Shown: positions 1-5,138 of the stretch, piece after piece
Layout of the letters: every line of letters starts with the position of its first letter
How positions within the stretch are numbered: position 1 is the stretch's first letter
Assembly (NCBI GenBank): GCA_001603685.1
Contig: LUZO01000285.1
Location: 1-5,138 of the forward strand
Origin: Bacteroidales bacterium Bact_23
GTDB lineage: Bacteria > Bacteroidota > Bacteroidia > Bacteroidales > Lentimicrobiaceae
DNA length: 5,138 nt
Direction of reading: 5' to 3'
Notes under the pieces: model-generated
Told to the model about the DNA's origin: nothing
Databases searched by the model: none
Seen by the model: only the letters and a program-made list of their open reading frames with translations
Translations under genes and position numbers: made by a program

Positions 1-36
1 CTGTTATATTTTTCCAATCGGGATAACTCAGATAAG

Positions 37-60
37 GCCGGTATTTTTTTAACAGCCGGC
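37..60 (+). terminator. Weak hairpin, possible terminator of an upstream gene
   Basis: GCCGG at 37-41 can pair with CCGGC at 56-60 across a 14-nt loop. The stem is followed by a T-rich but interrupted run at 63-75. A second, longer-range pairing is possible between CTGTTA at 1-6 and TAACAG at 50-55. The stem is short and the loop large, so this is a poor intrinsic terminator. It may mark the end of a transcript entering from the left, or it may be chance. Confidence 0.2.
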
Positions 61-106
61 AGTTTATTTTTATTTCAGACAATAACGGGGAATTTTCTTA
101 TTTTTG

Positions 107-114
107 TAACTTTA
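107..114 (+). promoter_or_regulatory. Possible -7 promoter element for the DUF4301 operon
   Basis: TAACTTTA at 107-114 matches the Bacteroidota -7 consensus TAnnTTTG except at the last base. No TTTG-like -33 box is visible at the expected distance upstream. If the element is real, transcription would start near position 120 and leave a short A-rich leader of about 48 nt before the ATG at 168. That would remove the AAGGAG at 114-119 from the mRNA, so this reading competes with the upstream-ORF reading of the same bases. Confidence 0.3.
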
Positions 115-124
115 AGGAGTAAGA

Positions 125-190
125 ATGCCATTAACTCAGAAACAAAAAAAGATAAAAACAATATTTTATGTTTACTCAAAACGATCTTAA
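125..190 (+). promoter_or_regulatory. Candidate leader-peptide uORF overlapping the DUF4301 start
   Basis: An ATG at 125-127 sits 5 nt after a textbook Shine-Dalgarno sequence, AAGGAG at 114-119. It opens a 21-codon frame that begins MPLTQKQKK, is rich in lysine, and stops with TAA at 188-190. This frame is offset from DUF4301, so the uORF runs over the DUF4301 start codon and ends about seven codons inside that gene. If it is translated, terminating ribosomes could influence initiation at 168, which has no Shine-Dalgarno of its own. Most Bacteroidota genes do not depend on Shine-Dalgarno sequences, and a -7 promoter motif overlaps the same bases, so chance remains likely. Confidence 0.2.
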
Positions 191-1721
191 GCAGTTCCAG
201 GCAAAAGGAGTTGATGTCAGGACCATTGAGCAGCAAATTGAAAACTTTAAAAACGGTTTCCCATACATCAATCTTGTGGGGCCGGCAACTCCCGGCAATG
301 GGCTGGTTACTTTCAGCGATGCGGAAGCCGGAAAACTGATTGCCTATTACGACAAAAACTCAGAATATTACGAAGTCCTGAAGTTTGTTCCTGCTTCGGG
401 CGCAGCCAGCCGTATGTTCAAGCTGCTGTTCGAATTCAGGGAGAATTACCTGAAAGCCGGAAAAGAAGACAAAGAAGCGCTTGCCGGAGAGGGACCCGAT
501 TCAGCAGGTCATTTTATTAAAAACCTGAAAAACTTTGCTTTTTTTGATGATCTCAAAAAAGTTATGGAAGATGACGGACTGAATATTCAGGATCGTCTCG
601 ATCAGAAAGATTATGTTACCATAATAGACTATCTGCTTGAAGAAAAGGGACTTGGCTATGCTTCGCTGCCAAAAGCGCTTCTGAAATTTCACCGGTATGA
701 TGACGGATCGAGGCTCGCACTGGAGGAGCATATGGTTGAAGGAGCCAATTACGGACAGAATAAAGAGGGCAGGGTTGCCATCCACTTCACCGTTTCGCCC
801 GAACATGCCGACCGTTTTATTGAAGAGATAAATGAGGTAAAAGACAAGTACGAAGAGCTTTTTGATGTTACCTACGAATTAACATTTTCAATTCAGAAAT
901 CATCGACGGACACCATTGCAGTGGACATGAATAATCAGCCGTTCAGAGAAGCCGATGGTTCCATCCTTTTCAGGCCGGGCGGACACGGCGCACTGATTGA
1001 GAATCTGAACGACCGTGAAGGCGAAGTCATTTTCATTAAAAACATCGACAACATCGTTCCCGACAGGCTGAAAGAACAAACATACAGATACAAGCGCGTA
1101 ATCGGCGGTTACCTTCTCGAACTGAGGGAGAAGATTCTGGAGTATCTTGAAAAACTGGAAGACGGCAACCTGAGCGATAAAGAGCTGAAGAAAATCTCAA
1201 CATTCGTACGGGAAAAACTGAATATTATTCCCATCGACGGATTTGAAGAGATGGGGAATTTTGAAAAGATTGATTACCTGTTTACCCGCCTCAACCGGCC
1301 GATCAGAATTTGCGGTATGGTAAAGAACGAAGGCGAACCCGGCGGCGGACCGTTCTGGGTAAAGGACTCTTCGGGTGAAGTGTCGCTTCAGATTGTGGAA
1401 TCGTCACAGATAAACCTGAAGGACGAAGGGCAGAAGGAGATTTTCAGCAAATCAACCCATTTCAATCCGGTTGACCTGGTCTGTTATGTACGCGATTTCA
1501 ACGACGAACTGTTTGACCTTCGTGAATTTGTTGATCCTGAAACCGGTTTTATATCGACAAAATCGAAAGATGGCCGTGAACTGAAGGCACAGGAGCTGCC
1601 CGGCCTCTGGAATGGCGCCATGGCCGACTGGATTACGGTATTTGTGGAGGTTCCCATCATTACCTTTAACCCGGTAAAAACAGTGAATGATCTGCTCAGG
1701 AAAGAACATCAACCAGCATAA
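168..1721 (+). CDS. DUF4301 family protein, nucleotidyltransferase-like
   Basis: This 517-residue cytoplasmic protein is recognised as a full-length member of DUF4301, a mainly Bacteroidota family of unknown function. There is no signal peptide or membrane segment. Visible motifs are VPASGAASRMFK (74-85), EEHMVEGANY (186-195), a segment around RPGGHGALIENLN (269-281), FIKNIDNIVPD (289-299), a glycine-rich NEGEPGGGPFWV (387-398) and LPGLWNGAMADW (477-488). The early Gly/Ser-Arg loop, the central GGHGAL and the following KNIDN occur in the same order as the nucleotide-binding loop, GHG motif and N-x-DN motif of UTP-sugar pyrophosphorylases. A GT-A-like nucleotidyltransferase role is therefore my inference and not an established function. 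The ATG at 168 is the first in-frame start after a stop at 153-155. It has an A/T-rich leader and no Shine-Dalgarno, as is usual in this phylum. The next gene follows after 5 nt, suggesting co-transcription. Confidence 0.9.
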   Translation: MFTQNDLKQFQAKGVDVRTIEQQIENFKNGFPYINLVGPATPGNGLVTFSDAEAGKLIAYYDKNSEYYEVLKFVPASGAASRMFKLLFEFRENYLKAGKEDKEALAGEGPDSAGHFIKNLKNFAFFDDLKKVMEDDGLNIQDRLDQKDYVTIIDYLLEEKGLGYASLPKALLKFHRYDDGSRLALEEHMVEGANYGQNKEGRVAIHFTVSPEHADRFIEEINEVKDKYEELFDVTYELTFSIQKSSTDTIAVDMNNQPFREADGSILFRPGGHGALIENLNDREGEVIFIKNIDNIVPDRLKEQTYRYKRVIGGYLLELREKILEYLEKLEDGNLSDKELKKISTFVREKLNIIPIDGFEEMGNFEKIDYLFTRLNRPIRICGMVKNEGEPGGGPFWVKDSSGEVSLQIVESSQINLKDEGQKEIFSKSTHFNPVDLVCYVRDFNDELFDLREFVDPETGFISTKSKDGRELKAQELPGLWNGAMADWITVFVEVPIITFNPVKTVNDLLRKEHQPA

Positions 1722-1726
1722 GTGCG

Positions 1727-1942
1727 ATGAAAAAGGAAATCACCCGCGATATGCTTGTGGAGGAGCTTGTAATTCAATACCCCTTTGCAAGCCGCTTTCT
1801 GTCCGATATTGGCCTGCAGTGCATCATCTGCGGCGAACCCGTCTGGGGAACTATTGAGGAGCTTGCCCTTGACAAGGACTACAGTCAGGAGCAGATTGAT
1901 GAACTTATTCTGAAACTGAATCAGGAAGCTGCCGGATCATAG
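1727..1942 (+). CDS. DUF1858 domain small CxxC protein
   Basis: This 71-residue protein consists almost entirely of one DUF1858 domain, the family also described as the hybrid-cluster-protein-associated redox disulfide domain. It opens with the usual helical part ITRDMLVEELVIQYP (5-19). The signature loop follows as GLQCIICGEPVWGTIEELA (29-47), with the CxxC pair at Cys32 and Cys35, and a helix at 53-67 closes the protein. The two cysteines could form a redox disulfide or bind metal; the sequence does not decide which. The protein is cytoplasmic, with no signal peptide. It starts 5 nt after the DUF4301 stop without a clear Shine-Dalgarno, so it is probably translated from the same mRNA, perhaps by coupling. 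The spacing suggests it partners the DUF4301 protein, but that is inference. Only 7 bp separate its stop from the convergent pdxH stop. Confidence 0.88.
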   Translation: MKKEITRDMLVEELVIQYPFASRFLSDIGLQCIICGEPVWGTIEELALDKDYSQEQIDELILKLNQEAAGS

Positions 1943-1949
1943 CCCTTTT

Positions 1950-2591
1950 TCACGGCGACAGCCTTTCGCGCACCCATTCGCCTGCCACTTTCCGGAACCG
2001 GATACGGTCGTGTAAACGGCTTGCCCTGCCCTGCCAGAACTCGACGGACACCGGGTCGAACTCATAGCCGCCCCAGTTCTCCGGACGCCGCACTGCCTCA
2101 GGATCAGGACGCATCTTTTCCAAAAGCGCTTCGTAATCCCGGTCGAGCTCTTCGCGATTGCCGATTACCCTGCTTTGCTGCGAAACAACGGCTCCCACCC
2201 TGCTTTCGAAGGGCCTTGAGTAAAAATAGGCATCCGATTCGTCGCCGGATATCTGATGTACATACCCTCCGAAGCGCACCTGACGCTCAAGCTGCGGCCA
2301 GAAAAACAGCAGAGACGCTGCCGGGTTCCCCGTAAGCTGCCTCCCCTTATCACTGTCGTAATTCGTATAAAAACGCAACTTTCCGTTTTCAGAACCTTTG
2401 AGCAAAACAATTCGTGTGGACGGAATCCCTGCTTCCGAAATGGTTGATAATGCCATGGCGGTTGGCTCAATAATCCCGGCCGAAATGGCCTCGCCAAGCC
2501 AGCGATCGAAGAACTGCATCGGATTACCGCCGGCCTCATCTTCACTCAGGCTGCTTCTCACATAATCGGTCCGGATGGAAGAGATATTCAT
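1950..2591 (-). CDS. pdxH: Pyridoxamine 5'-phosphate oxidase
   Basis: PdxH is a cytoplasmic FMN enzyme. It oxidises pyridoxamine 5'-phosphate or pyridoxine 5'-phosphate with O2 to give pyridoxal 5'-phosphate, releasing H2O2, in vitamin B6 synthesis and salvage. At 213 residues it has the normal family length. Recognisable blocks are NPMQFFDRWLGEA (23-35), STRIVLLKG (58-66), FYTNYDSDKGRQL (74-86), FFWPQLERQVR (96-106), YSRPFESRVGAVVSQQS (124-140) and the C-terminal signature VEFWQGRASRLHDRIRF (183-199). Arg60, Lys65, Lys82 and the SQQS segment fall where FMN-phosphate contacts lie in the family. The RLHDR arginine (192) and histidine (194) match the substrate-binding pair of the E. coli enzyme. 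The Arg-Leu-Ser-Pro end is typical, so the gene is intact. It is transcribed alone, divergently from DUF1684 and tail to tail with DUF1858, and has no visible Shine-Dalgarno. Confidence 0.97.
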   Translation of the reverse strand: MNISSIRTDYVRSSLSEDEAGGNPMQFFDRWLGEAISAGIIEPTAMALSTISEAGIPSTRIVLLKGSENGKLRFYTNYDSDKGRQLTGNPAASLLFFWPQLERQVRFGGYVHQISGDESDAYFYSRPFESRVGAVVSQQSRVIGNREELDRDYEALLEKMRPDPEAVRRPENWGGYEFDPVSVEFWQGRASRLHDRIRFRKVAGEWVRERLSP

Positions 2592-2661
2592 ATCAATATT
2601 TTTAATACAACAACAAACTGAAGTTACAACTGTTCAATCAGGAAAAGCGTGGTAAAATATA

Positions 2662-2669
2662 TACCTTTG
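2662..2669 (+). promoter_or_regulatory. Bacteroidota -7 promoter element for DUF1684
   Basis: TACCTTTG at 2662-2669 is a perfect match to the Bacteroidota primary-sigma -7 consensus TAnnTTTG, and it is followed by the common C. Transcription would begin about 6-7 nt downstream and leave a leader of only about 10 nt before the ATG at 2686. No TTTG -33 box is visible at the expected 19-21 nt spacing, which is common for real promoters of this type. The same 94-bp intergenic region (2592-2685) must also hold the pdxH promoter on the other strand, where I see no convincing match. Confidence 0.65.
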
Positions 2670-2685
2670 CACAAACAAGCGACAA

Positions 2686-3312
2686 ATGAAAACCAAAATA
2701 ATATTTTTGCTGATTATCAGCACTATACTCTCCTCTTCCTGCTTATTCGGACAAAATACTGTTTCAAAAGGGGAATATCTTTCGGAAATCAGAAAAGAAC
2801 GGGCATCAAAGGACCGCGAATTCCTTACGGCGGAATCATCACCCATTGAAACCGGCAAAAAAAGCGCATTCAGAGGACTGAATTACTTCAAGCCCAACCC
2901 GGCCTACAGGGTAGTTGCAGAACTTGAGGTATTCAGCAATCCCGATACCATTAAAATGAAAACAACCACCGATCGCCTGCCCCTTTACCTGGTTTACGGC
3001 AAGGTTGATTTCACGCTGAACGGAAAAAGGCACAGCCTCACCGTTTATCAGAACATTGCCCTGATGATAAAGCCCGGCTACACGAATTACCTGTTTCTTC
3101 CGTTTAAAGACCTCACTTCCGGTGAGGCTTCGTACGGCGGCGGACGGTATGTTGACCTGCAGACCGATGGCGGAAAAACCATAATCATCGACTTTAACCG
3201 GGCATATAATCCGTACTGCGTTTACAACAAAAAGTACAGCTGTCCGATTCCCCCCGACGGTAACTTCCTGGAAACTGAAGTAAAAGCAGGCGAAAAGGAT
3301 TTTCATAATTAG
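2686..3312 (+). CDS. Secreted DUF1684 domain protein
   Basis: This 208-residue exported protein of the DUF1684 family has no settled biochemical function. Residues 1-23 form a signal peptide: MKTK, a hydrophobic core to about residue 15, then SSSCLFGQ. Cleavage after Gln23 by signal peptidase I is the simplest reading. Cys19 could instead be a lipidated cysteine, but Ser at -3 makes a poor lipobox. The DUF1684 hallmarks are in order: YLSEIRKERASKDREFL (31-47), FRGLNYFKPNPAYRV (62-76), YLVYGKVDFTLNGK (101-114), LFLPFKDLTSGEASYGGGRYVDL (136-158), IIDFNRAYNPYCVYNKKYSCPIPP (167-190) and a closing VKAGEKDF. Cys178 and Cys186 are both present. The ATG at 2686 lies just downstream of a good -7 element. 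The protein is probably periplasmic or envelope-associated. The next gene begins 78 nt downstream on the same strand and may share the transcript. Confidence 0.92.
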   Translation: MKTKIIFLLIISTILSSSCLFGQNTVSKGEYLSEIRKERASKDREFLTAESSPIETGKKSAFRGLNYFKPNPAYRVVAELEVFSNPDTIKMKTTTDRLPLYLVYGKVDFTLNGKRHSLTVYQNIALMIKPGYTNYLFLPFKDLTSGEASYGGGRYVDLQTDGGKTIIIDFNRAYNPYCVYNKKYSCPIPPDGNFLETEVKAGEKDFHN

Positions 3313-3386
3313 GCCGGAAACTTCTCAGCGTCCCAACTCATTAAATCTCACCACTCTACAGATTTGCTTTTCAAGAAATTCCGGCC
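3312..3386 (+). repeat. 8-bp inverted repeat bracketing the DUF1684-barrel gap
   Basis: GGCCGGAA at 3312-3319, starting on the last base of the DUF1684 stop codon, is perfectly complementary to TTCCGGCC at 3379-3386, just before the barrel gene's ATG at 3391. In RNA this would make a GC-rich 8-bp stem closing a 59-nt loop, with its 3' arm within 5 nt of the start codon. It could influence initiation or mark an mRNA boundary. GGCCGG-type words are frequent in this DNA, so coincidence is possible. Confidence 0.3.
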
Positions 3387-3390
3387 GGCC

Positions 3391-4134
3391 ATGCATTTGC
3401 GCAAAATTATCCTGATACTGTGTTTGATTCTGCCCGTGCAGTTTTTAACAGCTCAGAACTATAACTGGAAAAGCGGCTGGTTTATGGGCATTGATGCTGG
3501 CGTTTCCTCATTCTTCGGAGATCTCAGTGTTCATGATTTTCAGATTCTGAAGAAAATAAATTACGAAAGCGGGATTGCAGCCGGTTTCAGCGGAGGGAAA
3601 TCGTTGAACCGGTGGTTTGACCTTGAACTGAATGTTATAAAAGGGAGATTGGAAGGAAGCAACAGCGCCGGCGGCCTTGCCTTTCGCACCCGCTTCACCG
3701 AATTGTCGGTTTCCGGCCGCGCCAACCTTACGACTCTTTTATTCAGCAAAAATACATTGCCCCTTCACCTCTATTTTACTGGCGGTTTCGGAAATGTATT
3801 TTTCAGGGCAGTCAAGCACAACTCATCTGATAACGAACCGGATAACACAGTTGGATATGATGACTCAGGCAACAGGAAAGGAAGGCCTGAAAATGCGCCA
3901 ATCCTTCCGGTTGGGTTTGCTATTGGCTTCGATTTAAGTAAAAGGGTAATCCTTACGGGAGAATTTTCATTCAGATTGGCACACAGCGATCTGCTTGATG
4001 CGCATAAAGGCTCTACCGGAATCAATGACAGATACTCCATCGCCGTGATTGGAATCAGATACAGGCTCACTCCCGTAATTAAGAAAAACTCCGACGCGAT
4101 CCCCTGCCCTGCATTTTCATCGCTTATCCACTAA
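3391..4134 (+). CDS. Outer membrane beta-barrel protein
   Basis: This predicted 247-residue envelope protein has a signal peptide at 1-22: positive MHLRK, hydrophobic core IILILCLILPVQFL, then TAQ before NYN, a standard Bacteroidota cleavage region. The mature part opens with SGWFMGIDAGVSSFFGDLS (28-46), a common start for small Bacteroidota barrels. Alternating, aromatic-flanked beta strands follow, for example WFDLELNVIKGRL, HLYFTGGFGNVFFRA, VGFAIGFDLSKRVILTGEFSFRLA and YSIAVIGIRYRL, separated by polar loops. The longest loop is about residues 142-168 and rich in Asp, Asn and Ser. I could not assign a specific family or ligand. An in-frame TTG at 3364 would add nine residues, but the ATG at 3391 gives the better signal peptide. 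An unusual tail of about 20 residues (228-247) follows the last strand instead of the normal terminal aromatic. It may be co-transcribed with DUF1684. Confidence 0.82.
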   Translation: MHLRKIILILCLILPVQFLTAQNYNWKSGWFMGIDAGVSSFFGDLSVHDFQILKKINYESGIAAGFSGGKSLNRWFDLELNVIKGRLEGSNSAGGLAFRTRFTELSVSGRANLTTLLFSKNTLPLHLYFTGGFGNVFFRAVKHNSSDNEPDNTVGYDDSGNRKGRPENAPILPVGFAIGFDLSKRVILTGEFSFRLAHSDLLDAHKGSTGINDRYSIAVIGIRYRLTPVIKKNSDAIPCPAFSSLIH

Positions 4135-4161
4135 ACTCCGGATAAACGGTTACTCCTGATT

Positions 4162-5064
4162 TTAGCTTTCACCGCCAATCTGCGAAAGATTCCGAACCAG
4201 GGTATCAATTCTGGCGAGCATCTCCTTACGGCGGGTTTTCTCATTTTCAAGCTTGCTCTGCAACTGTCCGGCCAGCTTCATCAGGCTTTCACGCTCTTCC
4301 GACAACGATCTGATCAGTTGAGCGCGTTCGTCCTCGTCCTCAGGAATCTCAATTTTAGGAGGCTGCGGTACTGCCTGATTTTCCGCTACGCTCCCTTTGT
4401 GTTCCTGAACCAATTCCTGAAGTTGCTTATTCTCTTCCTCAAGCCGGCTGCATTTGTCGAGCAGGCCCGTCAGTCGTGCCTGATTTGCCTGCATACCCCG
4501 CTCCAGCTCTTCACGGAACTCAGCCTCCCGATTTTTCAGACGCGTAAGTTGCAGAACAATTCCCTCATTTTCAATGCGCTTCTCTTCAAATGCACTTTCA
4601 TAATTTTCGCATTGCTTTCGCAGTTTACTTTTCGATGATTGCTTTCCTATTATTATAAATAGCAGAATAATGGCGATAAGGGCAAACGCCGCAATAGCCA
4701 CCTTCAGATAAAGCAACAGTTGCAGATTGTTTGTATGGGCAGCATGAAGCCGGTCGTATTCTGTAAGCAATTCATTATGACGGGCATTCAGTTCTTCATG
4801 ACTCCTTATGAGTTGCGAATCCACAACCATTGCCGGGTGGATAGAGTCGAGCAGAATATTGTCAATCTCTACAATTTTTTCAAGATTATCGTTCAGCCGC
4901 TTCAGATTCCCCCAGGTATTTACCTTAATGGTATCCTTCAGCAGGCGGTATTTCATATAGTATTTGACCCGTTCCACTTTGCGGAGCGAATCTTCGTTCT
5001 GTACGGCAGCCGAAGAGTAGCTCCACGGAAGAAACAGAATCAGAATGAATAAAAAATATCTCAT
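4162..5064 (-). CDS. Signal-anchored membrane protein with cytoplasmic coiled coil
   Basis: I do not recognise the family. The 300-residue product begins with a signal peptide (1-20, MRYFLFILILFLPWSYSSAA, AxA-like end). A polar segment of about 95 residues (21-115) contains helix-forming stretches. One strong transmembrane helix lies at about 116-140 (LYLKVAIAAFALIAIILLFIII) and is followed by the basic GKQSSKSKLRK. With the signal peptide cleaved, the N-terminal domain should be periplasmic and the rest cytoplasmic. The C-terminal half is a long heptad-like coiled coil (about 145-225) rich in Glu, Lys, Leu, Gln and Arg. An acidic, proline-rich linker (QPPKIEIPEDEDE, 234-246) leads to a second coiled coil (about 247-293). 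This architecture suggests an envelope scaffold or adaptor, not an enzyme. The ATG at 5064 is chosen over an in-frame ATG at 5124 because it has a Shine-Dalgarno and puts the signal peptide at the terminus. Confidence 0.8.
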   Translation of the reverse strand: MRYFLFILILFLPWSYSSAAVQNEDSLRKVERVKYYMKYRLLKDTIKVNTWGNLKRLNDNLEKIVEIDNILLDSIHPAMVVDSQLIRSHEELNARHNELLTEYDRLHAAHTNNLQLLLYLKVAIAAFALIAIILLFIIIGKQSSKSKLRKQCENYESAFEEKRIENEGIVLQLTRLKNREAEFREELERGMQANQARLTGLLDKCSRLEEENKQLQELVQEHKGSVAENQAVPQPPKIEIPEDEDERAQLIRSLSEERESLMKLAGQLQSKLENEKTRRKEMLARIDTLVRNLSQIGGES

Positions 5065-5071
5065 TGGTTTT

Positions 5072-5077
5072 CTCCTT
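5072..5077 (-). promoter_or_regulatory. Shine-Dalgarno that decides the start at 5064
   Basis: On the minus strand AAGGAG lies 7 nt before the ATG at 5064-5062, an ideal spacing. It supports this start over the ATG 20 codons upstream, which would place a lysine- and arginine-rich stretch before the signal peptide. Strong Shine-Dalgarno sequences are uncommon in Bacteroidota, and the other five genes here lack one. Confidence 0.6.
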
Positions 5078-5138
5078 TTTGATAATTTTCTGCTGAATAT
5101 CAGTTTATTAAAATTTATGAACATTTCTGTCCAAAGCC

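Noticed and set aside
1..339. A plus-strand frame open from the window edge to a TGA at 337-339, running through the leader and 172 bases of the DUF4301 gene.
   Set aside because: It would overlap the well-supported DUF4301 gene by more than 170 bp. The part inside that gene reads as low-quality shadow protein, and the leader part has non-coding AT-rich character. A partial upstream gene cannot be fully excluded without the flanking DNA.
2021..2545. Open frames on both strands within pdxH (plus 2021-2335, minus 2165-2545).
   Set aside because: They are out-of-frame shadows of the clearly conserved PdxH reading frame. Their translations are rich in Arg, Pro and Ser and show no domain.
2839..3306. 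A 155-codon minus-strand frame opposite the DUF1684 gene.
   Set aside because: It is antisense to a gene with full DUF1684 motif conservation, and its translation shows no recognisable motif, signal peptide logic or start context.
4135..4161. Possible bidirectional terminator between the barrel gene and the coiled-coil gene, from CCG at 4138-4140 and CGG at 4147-4149.
   Set aside because: A 3-bp stem without a proper T run is too weak to call.
4318..5052. Two plus-strand frames of about 110 codons (4318-4638 and 4720-5052) opposite the coiled-coil gene.
   Set aside because: They mirror the low-stop composition of the Glu/Lys/Leu-rich coiled-coil gene on the other strand and contain no recognisable domain.
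5110..5135. Possible minus-strand promoter before the coiled-coil gene (CTTTGG near 5132-5135 with TAAATTTT at 5117-5110).
   Set aside because: The spacing between the two elements is about 14 nt, not the expected 19-21, and AT-rich DNA gives such matches easily.

Overview
This window looks like chromosomal DNA from a Bacteroidota (Bacteroidetes) bacterium, probably of the order Bacteroidales or a close relative. The evidence is the gene families (DUF4301, a DUF1858 CxxC protein ending in GEPVWGT, a DUF1684 secreted protein and a Bacteroidota-style outer-membrane beta-barrel), the A-rich leaders mostly without Shine-Dalgarno sequences, and one clean Bacteroidota -7 promoter element (TACCTTTG) before the DUF1684 gene. 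Coding DNA is of intermediate GC and the intergenic stretches are AT-rich. No RNA gene, mobile element, CRISPR array, IS end or clear sign of horizontal transfer is visible.

Layout. Positions 1-167 are an AT-rich leader with a weak hairpin, a possible promoter and a 21-codon upstream ORF. A two-gene plus-strand unit follows: a DUF4301 protein (168-1721), whose motifs resemble nucleotide-sugar pyrophosphorylases, then after 5 nt a 71-residue DUF1858 CxxC protein (1727-1942). Seven bases beyond that, tail to tail, ends pdxH (minus strand, 2591-1950), pyridoxamine 5'-phosphate oxidase of the vitamin B6 pathway. A 94-bp divergent intergenic region separates pdxH from a plus-strand pair: a secreted DUF1684 protein (2686-3312) and a small outer-membrane beta-barrel protein (3391-4134). 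The last gene (minus strand, 5064-4162) converges on this pair. It encodes a protein with a signal peptide, one internal transmembrane helix and a long C-terminal coiled coil, of unrecognised family.

How the genes relate. Only DUF4301-DUF1858 looks like a tight operon, and the pairing hints at a link between a sugar-nucleotide-like enzyme and a small redox or metal-binding partner. The last three genes all encode envelope proteins, but nothing in the sequence ties them into one pathway. pdxH is a stand-alone housekeeping gene. Nothing here amounts to an obvious new defence or mobile system. The most interesting content is the DUF4301-DUF1858 module and the unrecognised membrane coiled-coil protein.
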